Source: Nocardioides antri (GTDB lineage Bacteria; Actinomycetota; Actinomycetes; Propionibacteriales; Nocardioidaceae). From it: DNA of 64,000 nt. Each line of letters starts with the position of its first letter. Within the stretch, counting starts at the first letter, position 1. Location: the NCBI RefSeq assembly GCF_008373765.1, contig NZ_VUJW01000008.1, positions 1 through 64,000 of the forward strand, read 5' to 3'. Of the stretch, positions 23,236 through 34,563 are shown in pieces. The translations under genes and the position numbers were made by a program. Below the pieces are notes generated by a model. It did not search any database, had not been told where the DNA came from, and saw only the letters and a program-made list of their open reading frames with translations.

Positions 23236-23772
23236 GTGAGCAACCGGCGAGGGCACTCCGTCCTGGTGGTCCCGGTGCCGGAGCTGGAGCCGTTCGTCCG
23301 GGGTCGCTGGGAGCACTACGAGCCCGGCTGGGTCGCCCGGGATCCCTCGTTCACCCATGCCCACGTGACGGCGCTGGCGCCGTACCTCCCGCAGCCGACG
23401 GCTGCCGACCTCGACCGGGTCGCCGCCATCGCCGACGCGACCGAGCCGTTCGACTACGTCCTGCGTGAGGTCCTGGCCTTCCCCAACGGCTGCCTCCACG
23501 TGCCACCCGAGCCGGCAGAGCCGTTCGCCGCGCTGACCCACGCCCTGTGGGAGGCGTTCCCGCAGTGCCCGCCCTACCAGGGGGAGTACGACGTCGCGCC
23601 GCACGTCACCCTCGACCACAGCTCCGCCACCGTCACGGTCGCCACCACCCGCGCGCTCCTCGCCGGGGTGCTGCCGGCGGCCTGCCGGGCCGACCGGCTG
23701 GAGCTGCACTGGTACGAGGAGGGCAGCTGCCACGTGCTCGCCGACTGGAAGCTCGGACGACTTCTCCGATAA
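23236..23772 (+). CDS. 2H phosphoesterase (2'-5' RNA ligase-like)
   Basis: 178 residues with two HxT motifs, FTHAHVTALAPYL (about residues 36-48) and VAPHVTLDHSSA (about 125-136), the pair that defines the 2H phosphoesterase superfamily, which includes RNA 2'-5' ligases and cyclic phosphodiesterases. GTG at 23236 is used as start; the frame is open far upstream only because it reads antisense to cobS and cobT. It is a lone gene, divergent from the cobT unit. The natural substrate is unknown; tRNA-related cyclic phosphates or ADP-ribose cyclic phosphate are family possibilities. Confidence 0.82.
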   Translation: MSNRRGHSVLVVPVPELEPFVRGRWEHYEPGWVARDPSFTHAHVTALAPYLPQPTAADLDRVAAIADATEPFDYVLREVLAFPNGCLHVPPEPAEPFAALTHALWEAFPQCPPYQGEYDVAPHVTLDHSSATVTVATTRALLAGVLPAACRADRLELHWYEEGSCHVLADWKLGRLLR

Positions 23773-23797
23773 CCGCCCCGGCCGGATCCACGGTAGT

Positions 23798-23803
23798 TAC
23801 AAT
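23798..23803 (+). promoter_or_regulatory. Probable -10 element for the secreted-protein gene
   Basis: TACAAT in a locally AT-rich stretch (GTTACAATTTCAACGAAC) about 37 bases before the start at 23840. It matches the SigA -10 consensus; no clear -35 is seen. Confidence 0.45.
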
Positions 23804-23839
23804 TTCAACGAACATTGAGCACTGTGGGAGGGCATTGCC

Positions 23840-24304
23840 ATGCGTCGACTCATCACCCTGTCCGTCACCTCGTTCGCCGTCGCCGTCGCCGGCCTGTGGG
23901 GAGGCGGGACCGCGTCGGCGCGACCCGCCGAGCCGGTGCGCTACGACGTGGAGTACGCCGACTTCGCGGTCTGCGACGTGCCCGCGTCGCTGACGGGCCG
24001 GGTCTTCCTGACCTCGCGGTCGACCGGCGCCGAGGGCGGTCCCTACAGCTCGACCTTCATCGAGCGGACCGTCGGGACGCTCACCGTCGGCGCGGATCGC
24101 TACCGCTACAACAAGTTCAGCAAGTTCAGCGAGGTCGAGGTCGAGCCCGCGGGCGCCGTACGCACGCAGCAGCTGCTGGGCCGGATCCGCCTGGCCGGAA
24201 GCGGGCCGATGGCCGGCACCGTGCTCGAGCAGCGGATCCATGTCGTCCGCGACGCCAACGGCGTCAGGCGGGTCGACGTGTACGTCTCCTCGTTCTGCAG
24301 CTGA
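23840..24304 (+). CDS. Secreted protein of unknown function
   Basis: 154 residues with a standard Sec signal peptide: MRRLITLSVTSFAVAVAGLW, then a cut likely after TASA (about residue 27). The mature part is about 125 residues with two Cys (in FAVCDVP and the C-terminal SSFCS) that could form a disulfide, and is predicted mostly beta strand (RVFLTSRSTG, STFIERTVGTLTVGADRYRYN, VRRVDVYVSS). I do not recognise the family. A TACAAT box and a GGGAGG ribosome site lie upstream, so it appears to have its own promoter. Confidence 0.75.
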   Translation: MRRLITLSVTSFAVAVAGLWGGGTASARPAEPVRYDVEYADFAVCDVPASLTGRVFLTSRSTGAEGGPYSSTFIERTVGTLTVGADRYRYNKFSKFSEVEVEPAGAVRTQQLLGRIRLAGSGPMAGTVLEQRIHVVRDANGVRRVDVYVSSFCS

Positions 24305-24329
24305 GCTGCCGCGCGGGGAGAGGGTGGGG

Positions 24330-24698
<369 letters not shown>

Positions 24699-24768
24699 AC
24701 GGCCAGCGTAGTGCTTCCGGCGGTGGTACGACGGAATCACCGCCCGCGTGCAAGAGTTGGAGTCACCC

Positions 24769-25197
24769 ATGAGCCAGTCGGACTTCCCGCTGCAGGCGCC
24801 GGGGATCGTCTTCCCCGGGACGACCGCACGTCCGGAGAGCGCCTACCGCACCGCCCACGACCTGCTCGAGCGGCGCGCGCCGAGCGAGGCACTGAAGGTG
24901 CTGGAGCCGGCGCTCGAGCAGGAGCCGTCGAACCGCGGCCTGCGGCTGCTGCGCGCCTGGGCCTACCTGATGCGGGCGCAGCTGGTGAAGGCCTCCGACG
25001 AGCTCGCCGAGCTGGTCGAGGAGGACCCCTCCGACGCCTGGGCGCAGCACGCGCTCGGCCGCGCCCTCGAGCGGCAGTCCCGGCACCGGGAGGCGCTCCC
25101 GCACCTCCGGCTGGCGGCGGCCATGAGCGGCGACGTCGAGCACGAGCTCGCCGTCCTCCGCGTGGAGCGGCTCGCGGGGGACCTTCCCCAGGCATAG
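24769..25197 (+). CDS. Tetratricopeptide-repeat protein
   Basis: 142 residues, mostly helical, with at least two TPR-like helix pairs (AYRTAHDLLERRAPSEALKV and LRLLRAWAYLMRAQLVKASDE; then AWAQHALGRALERQSRHREA with ALPHLRLAAAM). The last unit has the canonical W/G/A/F-like TPR spacing. It is a conserved actinobacterial small TPR protein of unknown partner. ATG at 24769 is chosen over the GTG at 24748 because a GGAG site lies ahead of it and homologous proteins begin with a short polar tail. The 248 bases after it (25198-25445) hold no gene that I can support. Confidence 0.8.
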   Translation: MSQSDFPLQAPGIVFPGTTARPESAYRTAHDLLERRAPSEALKVLEPALEQEPSNRGLRLLRAWAYLMRAQLVKASDELAELVEEDPSDAWAQHALGRALERQSRHREALPHLRLAAAMSGDVEHELAVLRVERLAGDLPQA

Positions 25198-25445
25198 TTG
25201 GCGACACGAAGCGTGCCGCCCTCGCCGCAGCCGCGGTCGCCATTCCGTCGACTCCGGCCCGGGCACCGACGCGCTCGTGACCCAGGACTGCGCCCACAGC
25301 GACACCGGCACGGTGGTCACCTGCGGCCGGTCGACCACGAGCCACACGGGCATCGAGATCCACCGGCACCGGCGGGACTGACCACGGCGCGCGGCCGACG
25401 TCGGCCGGTCCGGAGCAGTCGCGCCGCACGCTGTAGGTTCGACCC

Positions 25446-25628
25446 ATGGCGTACTGGTTCTGCCTCAAGCACCACGCTGTCGAGCCCGAGGAGGGCTGTC
25501 CCAACAAGGACCGGCTCGGGCCCTACGACACCGAGGCCGAGGCAGCCCGCGCGCTGGAGCGCGCCGCCGAGCGCACCGAGGCCTGGGACGAGGACCCGGT
25601 CTGGAACGACGACGTCGAGGACAAGTAA
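25446..25628 (+). CDS. Conserved 60-residue actinobacterial protein
   Basis: Small acidic protein beginning MAYWFCLKHHAVEPEEGCPN, then a DRLGPYDTEAEAARALERAA helix and an acidic tail. It belongs to a family of short conserved actinobacterial proteins of unknown function; the Cys, His-His and second Cys near the N-terminus could hold a metal. It is followed after four bases by a membrane-protein gene and appears to be the first gene of a three-gene unit ending in an acyl-CoA synthetase. Confidence 0.82.
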   Translation: MAYWFCLKHHAVEPEEGCPNKDRLGPYDTEAEAARALERAAERTEAWDEDPVWNDDVEDK

Positions 25629-25632
25629 GAGC

Positions 25633-25941
25633 TTGGCTGCCTTCGAGCGCCGGCGCCGGATCAAACCGGTCGCCGACGGACCCCGCGGCGCGGTCTCGTT
25701 CACCCCGTTCCTCGGGATGATCCTGACCGTCTCCTCGTTCTTCCTCTACGCCGCGAGCGGCCTGGTCGCTCCCTGGTGGGGCGTTGTCGTCATGGTGCTG
25801 ATCTGGCTCGTTCTCTTCGTTCTCTGTTGCGTGTGGTGGTCGCCGCACCCGAAGCGACTGGTGTGGATCGGCGTCCTGTCCTACCCGCTGTGGTTCTGCC
25901 TGCTGGTCGGCGGAGCCCTCGCCTTCGGCTGGAACGCGTAG
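25633..25941 (+). CDS. Small membrane protein, three helices
   Basis: 102 residues from the TTG at 25633, four bases after the previous stop. After a basic N-terminus (ERRRRIKPVADGPRG) come three hydrophobic segments (about 28-48, 50-69 and 76-98), with Trp- and Cys-rich stretches such as VLFVLCCVWWSP. No known family. The tight spacing to its neighbours (4 and 2 bases) is the best evidence for the start chosen. Confidence 0.7.
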   Translation: MAAFERRRRIKPVADGPRGAVSFTPFLGMILTVSSFFLYAASGLVAPWWGVVVMVLIWLVLFVLCCVWWSPHPKRLVWIGVLSYPLWFCLLVGGALAFGWNA

Positions 25942-25943
25942 CC

Positions 25944-27524
25944 GTGCCGGAGACCGTCCGCGACCTGCTGCTCGCCCGGGCAGCCGACGACGCGCCCGGC
26001 CTCGCGTTCGAGGACCGCACGTGGACCTGGCGGGAGTACGTCGCCGAGTCGGCCGCGCGGGCCAGGGTGCTGCGGTCGATGGCGGTCGAGGGCGCTCCGC
26101 TCCACGTCGGGGTCCTCCTGGAGAACACTCCGGAGATGGCGATGGCGATCGCGGCCGGCGCGATCGGTGGCCACGTCACGGTCGGCGTCAACGCGACCCG
26201 GCGCGGCGCCGCGCTGGCCGCCGACGTACGACGCGCCGACTGCACGGTCCTGCTGACCGACGGCGAGCACCTCCCGCTGCTCGACGGCCTGGACCTCGGC
26301 GGGATCCCGGTCATCGACACCGACCGCCCCGAGTGGGCGGCGCTGGCCGCCGACGCCGAGACCGGGGTCGAGGGCTTCCCGGAGCGCGGGGCGGCCGACA
26401 CGTTCATGCTCATCTTCACGTCGGGCACCAGCGGCGACCCGAAGGCGGTCCAGGTCTCGCACTTCATGGTGGTCGCCGCCGGCACCATGCTGGCGGAGCG
26501 GTTCTCGCTCACCGGCTCGGACGTCTGCTACTGCTCGATGCCTCTGTTCCACAGCAACGCCGTCGCCTCCGGCTTCGGCCCCGCGGTCGCGGCGGGCGCC
26601 ACGCTTGCCCTGGCGCGGCGGTTCAGCGCGAGCTCCTTCCTCGACGACATCCGCCGGTACGGCGCGACCTACCTCAACTACGTCGGGAAGCCGCTGGCCT
26701 ACGTGCTGGCGACGCCGGAGCGGCCCGACGACGCGGACAACCCGCTCCGGGTGGCGTTCGGCAACGAGGCGACGGACCGCGACATCGCCGAGTTCGGCCG
26801 GCGGTTCGGTTGCGTGGTGTGGGACGGCTTCGGCTCGACCGAGAACGCCGTCGTCGTCACCCGGGTGCCCGAGACCCCGCCGGGGTCGATCGGGATGCCG
26901 CTGGAGGGCGTGGCCGTCTACGACCGCGAGACGCGCACCGAGTGCCCGCGCGCCGTGTTCGACGAGCACGGACGCGTCACCAACCTCGACCAGGCGGTCG
27001 GGGAGCTCGTCAACACCACCGGCGCGGGGTTCTTCTCGGGCTACTACAACGACCCGGAGGCCACGCAGGAGCGGATGCAGGACGGGATGTACTGGTCGGG
27101 CGACCTCGCCTACCGGGACCAGGACGGGTTCGTCTACCTCGCCGGTCGCACGGCGGACTGGCTCCGCGTCGACGGCGAGAACCTCGCGGCCGCTCCCGTC
27201 GAGCGACTGCTGCTGCGGCACGACGCCATCAGCCAGGTCGCGGCGTACGGCGTGCCGGACCCCGCCGGGGGAGACCAGTTGATGGTCGCGCTCGTGCTGC
27301 GTGACGACGCGGTGCTCGAGCCGGACGACTTCGCGGAGTTCCTCGCCGCCCAGCCGGACCTGTCGCCCAAGGCCTGGCCCCGGTTCGTGCGGATCCTCGA
27401 CGCGTTGCCCAGCACCGCGACCAACAAGGTGCTCAAGCGCGCCCTGGTCCAGGAGGGCACCCAGGTCACGGACCCGCTGTGGGAGCGCGCCGAGCGCGGC
27501 CGCAGCTACGCGGCGGCGACGTGA
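25944..27524 (+). CDS. AMP-dependent acyl-CoA synthetase (FadD17-like)
   Basis: 526 residues of the ANL adenylating family. The ATP-binding loop is MLIFTSGTSGDPKAVQVSH (about residues 154-172); GFGSTENAVVVTR is the acyl-adenylate motif, YWSGDLAYRDQDGFVYLAGR the hinge region, and the catalytic Lys is in TATNKVLKRAL near the C-terminus. It activates a carboxylic acid to the acyl-CoA; the chain-length range is unknown, and the resemblance is to mycobacterial FadD17, a long-chain or steroid-side-chain type enzyme. GTG at 25944 follows the previous stop by two bases. Confidence 0.88.
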   Translation: MPETVRDLLLARAADDAPGLAFEDRTWTWREYVAESAARARVLRSMAVEGAPLHVGVLLENTPEMAMAIAAGAIGGHVTVGVNATRRGAALAADVRRADCTVLLTDGEHLPLLDGLDLGGIPVIDTDRPEWAALAADAETGVEGFPERGAADTFMLIFTSGTSGDPKAVQVSHFMVVAAGTMLAERFSLTGSDVCYCSMPLFHSNAVASGFGPAVAAGATLALARRFSASSFLDDIRRYGATYLNYVGKPLAYVLATPERPDDADNPLRVAFGNEATDRDIAEFGRRFGCVVWDGFGSTENAVVVTRVPETPPGSIGMPLEGVAVYDRETRTECPRAVFDEHGRVTNLDQAVGELVNTTGAGFFSGYYNDPEATQERMQDGMYWSGDLAYRDQDGFVYLAGRTADWLRVDGENLAAAPVERLLLRHDAISQVAAYGVPDPAGGDQLMVALVLRDDAVLEPDDFAEFLAAQPDLSPKAWPRFVRILDALPSTATNKVLKRALVQEGTQVTDPLWERAERGRSYAAAT

Positions 27525-27637
27525 CATAGACGACCCGGCCCAGTGGTGGGCGGGGAGGACGAAACCCCGGGATCGGGGTACCAGGTGCCGAGCGGACCTC
27601 CGGGCGATCGGCCCGAGGCGTAGAGAGGGGCTGGACA

Positions 27638-29815
27638 GTGGTGGAGACGTGGCCGGGGTCGGCGTACCCCCTGGGGGCGACGTTCGACGGCAGCGGCACG
27701 AACTTCACGCTGTACAGCGAGATCGCAGAGCGGGTCGAGCTGTGCCTGGTCGACGTGGCCGACTCCGGTGAGCGCACCGAGACCCGGGTCGAGCTGACCG
27801 AGGTCGACGGGTACGTCTGGCACGCCTACCTTCCCGAGGTCCAGCCCGGGCAGTGCTACGGCTACCGCGTCCACGGGCCGTGGGACCCCGCGCAGGGGAT
27901 GCGCTGCAACCCCAACAAGCTGCTGCTCGACCCCTACGCCAAGGCGACGCTCGGGCAGGTCGACTGGGACCAGTCGCTGTTCGGCTACCAGTTCGACGAC
28001 CCGGGCTCGCGCAACGACGAGGACTCCGGTGACCGGACGATGCTCGGCGTGGTCATCAACCCCTACTTCGACTGGGAGGGTGACCGGCCGCCGCGCACGC
28101 CGTACGCCGAGACCGTGATCTACGAGGCGCACGTCAAGGGCTTGACGGCGACCCACCCCGGCGTGCCGGAGAGCCTGCGCGGGACGTACGCCGGGCTCGC
28201 CCACGAGTCGGTCGTCGAGCACCTGCAGAAGCTGGGCGTCACCGCCGTCGAGCTGATGCCGGTGCACCAGTTCGTCCACGACGACGTGCTGCTGCAGAAG
28301 GGGCTGCGCAACTACTGGGGCTACAACACGATCGGGTTCTTCGCGCCCCACGACGAGTACGCCGGTGCCACCACCGTGCCGGGCCAGCAGGTCCAGGAGT
28401 TCAAGGCGATGGTGCGCGCGCTCCACGACGCCGGCATCGAGGTCATCCTCGACGTCGTCTACAACCACACCGCCGAGGGCAACCACCTCGGCCCCACGCT
28501 GAGCTTCCGGGGCATCGACAACCCGGCGTACTACCGGCTGGTCGACGACGACCGCCAGTACTACATGGACTACACCGGCACCGGGAACACCCTCAACGTC
28601 GGCAACCCCCACTCGCTCCAGCTGATCATGGACTCGCTGCGCTACTGGGTCACCGAGATGCACGTCGACGGCTTCCGCTTCGACCTCGCCTCGGCGCTGG
28701 CCCGGGAGTTCTACGACGTCGACCGGCTGGCCACGTTCTTCGAGCTGGTCCAGCAGGACCCCGTGGTCAGCCAGGTCAAGCTGATCGCGGAGCCGTGGGA
28801 CGTCGGGCCGGGCGGCTACCAGGTCGGGAACTTCCCGCCCCAGTGGACCGAGTGGAACGGCGCCTACCGGGACACGGTCCGCGACTTCTGGCGCGGCGAG
28901 CCGAACCTCGGCGGGTTCGCGAGCCGGATCGCCGGGTCCTCCGACCTCTACGAGCACTCCGGCCGCCGGCCGGTCGCGAGCATCAACTTCGTCACCGCCC
29001 ACGACGGGTTCACGCTGCGCGACCTGGTCTCCTACGAGCAGAAGCACAACGAGGCCAACGGCGAGGACGGCCGCGACGGCGCCGACGACAACCGCTCCTG
29101 GAACCACGGGGTCGAGGGCCCGACCGACGACCCGGTCGTGAACGGCGTGCGCGCCCGGGACCAGCGCAACCTGCTCGCCACGCTGCTGCTGAGCCAGGGC
29201 GTCCCGATGGTGCTCCACGGTGACGAGCTCGGCCGGACCCAGCAGGGCAACAACAACACCTACGCCCAGGACTCACCGCTGAGCTGGGTCGACTGGGAAC
29301 GCGTCGACCGTCCGCTCTGCGAGTTCGTCGCCGAGCTCACCCAGCTGCGCCGCGAGCACCCGTCGCTGCGGCGGCAGCGGTTCTTCACGGGCACGACGGT
29401 CCGCACCGCCGAGGGCGGACGGCTCAACGACATCGTGTGGCTGCACCCGGACGGCCGGCCGATGGAGGTCGAGGACTGGGACGGCGGCCAGCGGACGCTG
29501 GGCATGTACCTCAACGGCGACGGGATCGCCGGCCGCGACCGGCGGGGCCAGCCGATCAGGGACGACCACTTCCTGATCCTCTTCAACGCCGGGGACGCCG
29601 TGTCGGTGACCCTGCCGGACGCGGAGTACGCCGCGAGGTGGCAGATCGTGCTGGACACGACCGGCGAGTGCGACGCCGACGCGGCTCTCGACGCCGGCAC
29701 CACCTTCGACCTGCCCTACCGCAGCGTTGTGGTGCTGCGCCAGTGGCACGAGCAGCCCGCCGAGGTCGACATGAGCCCGGCCGCCTCGGTCGCCTCGATG
29801 GCGGCCGACGCATGA
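27638..29815 (+). CDS. glgX: Glycogen debranching enzyme (GlgX/TreX)
   Basis: 725 residues. Removes alpha-1,6 branches of glycogen, freeing malto-oligosaccharides for the next two enzymes. N-terminal carbohydrate-binding domain ([18 protein letters not shown]), then a GH13 barrel: [26 protein letters not shown] with the nucleophile Asp, [15 protein letters not shown] with the acid Glu, and [18 protein letters not shown] at 27638 is preceded by AGAGAGGGG at good spacing. Its stop overlaps the start of treY (ATGA), so glgX-treY-treZ is one operon for making trehalose from glycogen. Confidence 0.95.
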   Translation: MVETWPGSAYPLGATFDGSGTNFTLYSEIAERVELCLVDVADSGERTETRVELTEVDGYVWHAYLPEVQPGQCYGYRVHGPWDPAQGMRCNPNKLLLDPYAKATLGQVDWDQSLFGYQFDDPGSRNDEDSGDRTMLGVVINPYFDWEGDRPPRTPYAETVIYEAHVKGLTATHPGVPESLRGTYAGLAHESVVEHLQKLGVTAVELMPVHQFVHDDVLLQKGLRNYWGYNTIGFFAPHDEYAGATTVPGQQVQEFKAMVRALHDAGIEVILDVVYNHTAEGNHLGPTLSFRGIDNPAYYRLVDDDRQYYMDYTGTGNTLNVGNPHSLQLIMDSLRYWVTEMHVDGFRFDLASALAREFYDVDRLATFFELVQQDPVVSQVKLIAEPWDVGPGGYQVGNFPPQWTEWNGAYRDTVRDFWRGEPNLGGFASRIAGSSDLYEHSGRRPVASINFVTAHDGFTLRDLVSYEQKHNEANGEDGRDGADDNRSWNHGVEGPTDDPVVNGVRARDQRNLLATLLLSQGVPMVLHGDELGRTQQGNNNTYAQDSPLSWVDWERVDRPLCEFVAELTQLRREHPSLRRQRFFTGTTVRTAEGGRLNDIVWLHPDGRPMEVEDWDGGQRTLGMYLNGDGIAGRDRRGQPIRDDHFLILFNAGDAVSVTLPDAEYAARWQIVLDTTGECDADAALDAGTTFDLPYRSVVVLRQWHEQPAEVDMSPAASVASMAADA

Positions 29816-32166
29816 GCCCGGTGCCCGGCCGTGTTCCACCGGTCCCGTCCAGCACCTACCGGCTGCAGATCACCGAGGACTTCGACCTCGACGCGGCGCT
29901 CGCGCTGCTGCCGTACCTCGACGACCTCGGCGTGGGCTGGCTCTACCTGTCCCCGCTCCTCGAGGCGCACCCCGGCAGCACCCACGGCTACGACGTGGTC
30001 GACCCGACCCGGATCGACCCCGCCCGCGGCGGACCGGAGGCGCTGGCCCGGCTGTCGGCCGAGGCGCACCGGCGCGGCATCGGGATCGTCGTCGACATCG
30101 TCCCCAACCACGTCGGGATCGAGAGCCCGGCGACCAACGGCTGGTGGTGGGACCTCCTCCAGCACGGTCGCGACTCGCGCTTCGCACCCTTCTTCGACGT
30201 CGACTGGGTCGCCGGCGACGGCAAGGTGCTGATCCCGGTCGTCGGTGACGACGACCTGGCCGACGAGAGCGGCCCGATCGGCAACCTGCACCTCGTCGAC
30301 GGGATGCTCGGCTACCACGACCACCGGTTCCCCCTCGCCCCCGGCAGGGACGGCGACAGCGACGACCCGCAGGTCGTCCACGACCGGCAGCACTACCGGC
30401 TGGTGGGCTGGCGGGCGGCCGACCAGCACCTCAACTACCGCCGGTTCTTCGCGGTCAACACCCTCGCCGGCGTACGCATCGAGGACCGCGACGTCTTCGA
30501 GGCCACGCACGCGGAGATCGGCCGCTGGTTCCGCGAGGGACTCGTCGACGGGCTCCGGGTCGACCACCCGGACGGCCTCCGCCACCCGGCGGCGTACCTC
30601 GACGACCTGGCCGGTCTCACCGACTCGGCCTGGGTGGTCGTCGAGAAGATCCTGGAGCCGGGGGAGGAGCTTCCCGAACGCTGGCAGACGGCCGGCACGA
30701 CCGGCTACGACGCGCTGGCGCTCATCGACCGGGTCCTGGTGGACCCCGCCGGGGAGGCTGCCCTCGGTGCGCTGGACGACCGGCTGCGCGACGGCGTGCC
30801 GCCCTGGCCGGACCTCGTCCGCGACAACAAGCGGCACGTTGCCGAGACCATCCTCAACGCGGAGGTACGCCGCATCGCCCGTGAGCTGGCCCGCGAGCTC
30901 GCCCTCGATCCGGACGAGCGCTGGCGGGCCGACGTCGAGGCGGTCCTTGTCGAGCTGCTGGCAGCGTTCGGTGTCTACCGCAGCTACCTGCCCGACGGTC
31001 GCGAGGACCTCGCCGCCGCGGTCGACGCGGTCCGACGGGACCGTCCCGACCTGGTCGAGGCGCTCGGTGTGGTCCTGCCCCTGCTCGAGGATCGTGTGCG
31101 TGCTCCGTCCCTGCGGTTCCAGCAGACCAGCGGGATGGTGATGGCGAAGGGGGTCGAGGACCGCGCGTTCTACCGCTGGAGCAGGCTCACCTCGCTCAAC
31201 GAGGTGGGCGCCGACCCCGACCACTTCGCGCTCGGTCCCGGCGACTTCCACGCCGCGATGGCGCGGCGGCAGGAGACGAGGCCGGCGGCGATGACGGCCC
31301 TCAGCACCCACGACACCAAGCGCAGCGAGGACGTGCGCGCCCGGATCTCCGTCCTCGCCGAGGACCCGGCATGGTGGCAGGAGACTGTCGACGCGCTGCT
31401 CGCGGCCGCCCCCGCACCGGACCCTGGCTTCGCGAACCTGTTGTGGCAGGCGGCGGTCGGCGCCTGGCCGATCTCGCGCGACCGGCTGCACGGCTACGCG
31501 GAGAAGGCGATGCGCGAGGCGGGGGAGCGGACCTCCTGGACCGACCCCGACCCGGCGTACGAGAAGGCGGTCCACGCGCTCGTCGACGCGGCCTACGACG
31601 ACACCGACCTCCGGTCGATCCTCGACCGTGCCGCGGCTCGGCTCGCCGGGCCGGGCTGGAGCAACGCGCTCTCGGCCAAGCTGCTGTGCCTGACCGTCCC
31701 CGGCGTGCCGGACGTCTACCAGGGAAGCGAGCTGTGGGAGCAGAGCCTCGTCGATCCCGACAACCGGCGGCCGGTCGACTTCACGCTTCGCCGTGCCCTG
31801 CTGGACGAGACCGCGACGCCGGACCGGCCGGCCGGGCCCGAGGACATCGGCCGGGCCAAGCTGCACGTGGTGCGCACCGCGCTCCGACTGCGCCGGGAGC
31901 GCCCCGACCTCTTCGTCCGCTACGACCCGGTGCGCGCGACGGGGAGCGCGGCAGACCATGCGCTGGCCTTCGACCGGGGCGGCGTGATCACCGTCGTGAC
32001 CCGGCTGCCGCTCGGACTGGCCGAGGCCGGTGGCTGGGGGGACACCAGGTTGGAGCTGCCCGACGGACGCTGGCGCGACGCGCTCCTGGACCGCCCGGCC
32101 GACGCCGCGGTCGGCAAGCTGCTCGACACCCTGCCGGTCGCTCTGCTGGTGCGGGAGGAAGCATGA
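29812..32166 (+). CDS. treY: Malto-oligosyltrehalose synthase (TreY)
   Basis: 784 residues. Converts the reducing-end alpha-1,4 bond of a malto-oligosaccharide to alpha,alpha-1,1, making malto-oligosyltrehalose. Family marks: [20 protein letters not shown] at the start, [75 protein letters not shown] and [14 protein letters not shown]. The ATG at 29812 shares bases with the glgX stop, and the stop overlaps treZ. The long open frame on the opposite strand here is a composition artefact. Confidence 0.95.
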   Translation: MSPVPGRVPPVPSSTYRLQITEDFDLDAALALLPYLDDLGVGWLYLSPLLEAHPGSTHGYDVVDPTRIDPARGGPEALARLSAEAHRRGIGIVVDIVPNHVGIESPATNGWWWDLLQHGRDSRFAPFFDVDWVAGDGKVLIPVVGDDDLADESGPIGNLHLVDGMLGYHDHRFPLAPGRDGDSDDPQVVHDRQHYRLVGWRAADQHLNYRRFFAVNTLAGVRIEDRDVFEATHAEIGRWFREGLVDGLRVDHPDGLRHPAAYLDDLAGLTDSAWVVVEKILEPGEELPERWQTAGTTGYDALALIDRVLVDPAGEAALGALDDRLRDGVPPWPDLVRDNKRHVAETILNAEVRRIARELARELALDPDERWRADVEAVLVELLAAFGVYRSYLPDGREDLAAAVDAVRRDRPDLVEALGVVLPLLEDRVRAPSLRFQQTSGMVMAKGVEDRAFYRWSRLTSLNEVGADPDHFALGPGDFHAAMARRQETRPAAMTALSTHDTKRSEDVRARISVLAEDPAWWQETVDALLAAAPAPDPGFANLLWQAAVGAWPISRDRLHGYAEKAMREAGERTSWTDPDPAYEKAVHALVDAAYDDTDLRSILDRAAARLAGPGWSNALSAKLLCLTVPGVPDVYQGSELWEQSLVDPDNRRPVDFTLRRALLDETATPDRPAGPEDIGRAKLHVVRTALRLRRERPDLFVRYDPVRATGSAADHALAFDRGGVITVVTRLPLGLAEAGGWGDTRLELPDGRWRDALLDRPADAAVGKLLDTLPVALLVREEA

Positions 32167-33890
32167 CCTTCGACGTGTGGGCACCGCGGGCGTCCCGCGT
32201 GCGCCTCAGCCTCGGCGACGAGGTCGTCGCGATGTCGCCGACGTCCGGCGGCTGGTGGACACCGGCCGAAGAGCCGGGCCCGGTCCCGGACGGGACCGCG
32301 TACGGGTACCTGCTCGACGACGACCCGGTGCCGCTGCCCGACCCGCGGTCGCGCCGCCAGCCCGACGGGGTGCACGAGCGGTCGGCGACGTTCGACCCCG
32401 GCGGCTTCGCCTGGACCGACCAGGGGTGGACGGGACGCCAGCTCGCCGGCGCAACCGTCTACGAGCTGCACGTCGGGACGTTCACCCCCGCCGGGACGCT
32501 GGACGGCGTGGCCGAGCGGCTCGACCACCTCGCCTCGCTCGGCGTCGGGTTCGTGGAGCTGATGCCGGTGAACGCCTTCAACGGCGTGCACAACTGGGGC
32601 TACGACGGGGTGCTCTGGTCCGCCGTCCACGAACCGTACGGCGGGCCGGCCGCCTACCAGCGCCTGGTCGACGCGTGCCACCGCGCGGGGATCGGCGTGA
32701 TCCAAGACGTCGTCTACAACCACCTCGGCCCGTCGGGGAACTACCTCCCGCGCTTCGGCCCGTACCTCAAGGAGGGCCGCAACACCTGGGGCGACCTCGT
32801 CAACCTCGACGAGGAGGGATCGGCCGAGGTCCGGCGGCTGATCCTCGACAACGCGCTGATGTGGCTCCGCGACTTCCACGTCGACGGCCTCCGCCTCGAC
32901 GCGGTGCACGCCCTCGCGGACACCTCCGATATGCACCTCCTCGAGGAGCTCGCCTGCGAGGTCGAGGCCCTGTCGACGCACCTCAACCGGCCGCTCGCCC
33001 TCATCGCCGAGTCCGACCTCAACGACACCCGGATGGTGACGCCGCGGGAGGGCGGTGGCTACGGCCTCGACGCCCAGTGGAGCGACGACTTCCACCACGC
33101 CGTGCACAGCGCCCTCACCGGCGAGACCGAGGGCTACTACGCCGACTTCGCTCCGCTCGGTGCCCTGGAGAAGGTCCTCAACCGTGGGTTCCTCCATGAC
33201 GGGACCTACTCCAGCTTCCGCGGTCGGCCCCACGGGCGACCGGTGGACACCGAGCACATGCCGGCCTGGCGGCTGGTGGTGTGCGCGCAGAACCACGACC
33301 AGATCGGCAACCGCGCGCGGGGCGACCGTACGGCGGAGCACCTCGATCCGAGCCTGCTCCTCTGCGCTGCGCTGCTGACGCTGGGGTCGCCGTTCACGCC
33401 CATGCTCTTCCAGGGGGAGGAGTGGGCCGCCAGCACGCCGTTCGCGTTCTTCACGTCGCACCCGGAGCCGGAGCTCGCGGTCGCCACCGCCGAGGGCCGG
33501 CTCGCCGAGTTCGAGCGGATGGGCTGGAACCCCGAGGAGGTCCTGGACCCCCAGGACCCCGCGACGTACCAGCGCAGCGTCCTGCAGTGGGAGGAGGCCG
33601 CGACCGGGCAGCACGCACAGGTGCTCGCGGGCTACCAGCGACTGGCTGCCCTGCGGCGCGAGCACCCGGAGCTGACCGACCCCCGGTTCGGCCACGCGAC
33701 GGTCGACGAGGCCGAGGGCCGGCTGACCCTGCACCGCGGCCGGCTCGCCATCCGCCTGAACCTCGGCGAGCAGGAGTGGCCGGTGCCGGCCGTCGAGGTC
33801 CTCTTCAGCACGACCGAGTCGGTGCCGGTCGGGCCGGCCCGGTCGGAGGTCCTGCTGCCCCCGGGAGCGGGCGTCATGACATCGGACTGA
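32163..33890 (+). CDS. treZ: Malto-oligosyltrehalose trehalohydrolase (TreZ)
   Basis: 575 residues. Cuts trehalose from the end of malto-oligosyltrehalose. N-terminal beta domain ([18 protein letters not shown]), then GH13: [44 protein letters not shown] (nucleophile Asp), [13 protein letters not shown] (acid Glu) and [12 protein letters not shown]. Its last 17 bases overlap the end of a convergent TetR gene. With glgX and treY it completes the pathway; trehalose in actinobacteria is a compatible solute and a precursor of trehalose lipids. Confidence 0.95.
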   Translation: MTFDVWAPRASRVRLSLGDEVVAMSPTSGGWWTPAEEPGPVPDGTAYGYLLDDDPVPLPDPRSRRQPDGVHERSATFDPGGFAWTDQGWTGRQLAGATVYELHVGTFTPAGTLDGVAERLDHLASLGVGFVELMPVNAFNGVHNWGYDGVLWSAVHEPYGGPAAYQRLVDACHRAGIGVIQDVVYNHLGPSGNYLPRFGPYLKEGRNTWGDLVNLDEEGSAEVRRLILDNALMWLRDFHVDGLRLDAVHALADTSDMHLLEELACEVEALSTHLNRPLALIAESDLNDTRMVTPREGGGYGLDAQWSDDFHHAVHSALTGETEGYYADFAPLGALEKVLNRGFLHDGTYSSFRGRPHGRPVDTEHMPAWRLVVCAQNHDQIGNRARGDRTAEHLDPSLLLCAALLTLGSPFTPMLFQGEEWAASTPFAFFTSHPEPELAVATAEGRLAEFERMGWNPEEVLDPQDPATYQRSVLQWEEAATGQHAQVLAGYQRLAALRREHPELTDPRFGHATVDEAEGRLTLHRGRLAIRLNLGEQEWPVPAVEVLFSTTESVPVGPARSEVLLPPGAGVMTSD

Positions 33891-34518
33891 GGAAGCGGTC
33901 GCCCAGGGCGGCGGCCACCTCGGTCAGGCGCTCGACGATCTCGTCGGTGCCGGCCTCCACCAGTCCGTCCCGCCAGGCCAGCATCAGCTCGACGAAGCCG
34001 CCGATCCCCAGCAGCACGTTGATGCGCAGCGCCTGCTCGTCGACGCCGACCCGCAGGTAGGGCCGCGCCAGGCCGATCATGAGGTCGGTCGCCATCTGCA
34101 CGGTGTCGCGCCGGCGCTGCTCCAGCACGGCACTGCCGGCGTGGTCGCCGAAGATGATCTGCGCGCGGGCCGGCTCGTCCGCGATGTGGTGCACGACGGC
34201 GTCGAGCGCCGCGTGCAGCTGCTCGAGCGCGCCTTGCTCCGCGACCGGCTCCAGCGCCCCCAGCAGCATCGCGAGAGTCTCGTCGCGCATCTGGTCCCAC
34301 ACCGTCCCGAGCAGGGCGTCGCGGTCGGCGAAGCTCTCGTAGAAGTACCGGTCGGTCAGGCCGGCCTGCGCGCAGACGCCGCGCATGGTGACCGCCGCCC
34401 AGCCCTGCTCCTGCCAGATCTCGAGCGCGGCGCTGACGAGCTGCGCGCGGCGCTCGCTCCGCCGCTGCTCGGCGCTCTTGCCGCCGTACGTCCGGCGGGA
34501 GACCTTGGCGACTTCCAC
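33874..34518 (-). CDS. TetR-family regulator (cluster half 1)
   Basis: About 214 residues from the GTG at 34518. The N-terminal helix-turn-helix is clear: [15 protein letters not shown] then [21 protein letters not shown]. The rest is a helical ligand domain. It is divergent from the alpha/beta hydrolase gene at 34564 with only 45 bases between, so it most likely controls the hydrolase-SDR-diiron-monooxygenase operon and itself. The frame is open further upstream to 34611, but that would place its start inside the hydrolase gene. Its 3' end overlaps treZ by 17 bases. Confidence 0.83.
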   Translation of the reverse strand: MEVAKVSRRTYGGKSAEQRRSERRAQLVSAALEIWQEQGWAAVTMRGVCAQAGLTDRYFYESFADRDALLGTVWDQMRDETLAMLLGALEPVAEQGALEQLHAALDAVVHHIADEPARAQIIFGDHAGSAVLEQRRRDTVQMATDLMIGLARPYLRVGVDEQALRINVLLGIGGFVELMLAWRDGLVEAGTDEIVERLTEVAAALGDRFLSPMS

Positions 34519-34527
34519 AGGAACATC

Positions 34528-34557
34528 TTGACGGCACCTGCCCGCAGAATGCAATCT
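34528..34557 (+). promoter_or_regulatory. Possible promoter for the hydrolase operon
   Basis: TTGACG at 34528-34533 and, 18 bases later, CAATCT at 34552-34557, in the 45-base divergent region. If used, transcription would start near the hydrolase ATG, giving a leaderless or nearly leaderless message. The -10 match is weak. Confidence 0.35.
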
Positions 34558-34563
34558 GATGGC

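Noticed and set aside
25277-25381. 34-codon frame from GTG with two Cys and several His, between the TPR gene and the 60-residue gene
   Set aside because: No ribosome site, no hydrophobic core and no family resemblance; the 248-base gap is better left empty.
29716-32184. 822-codon open frame on the minus strand opposite treY
   Set aside because: It mirrors treY exactly; the translation is Arg/Pro/Val-rich with no family motif. Long antisense frames are expected at this GC content.
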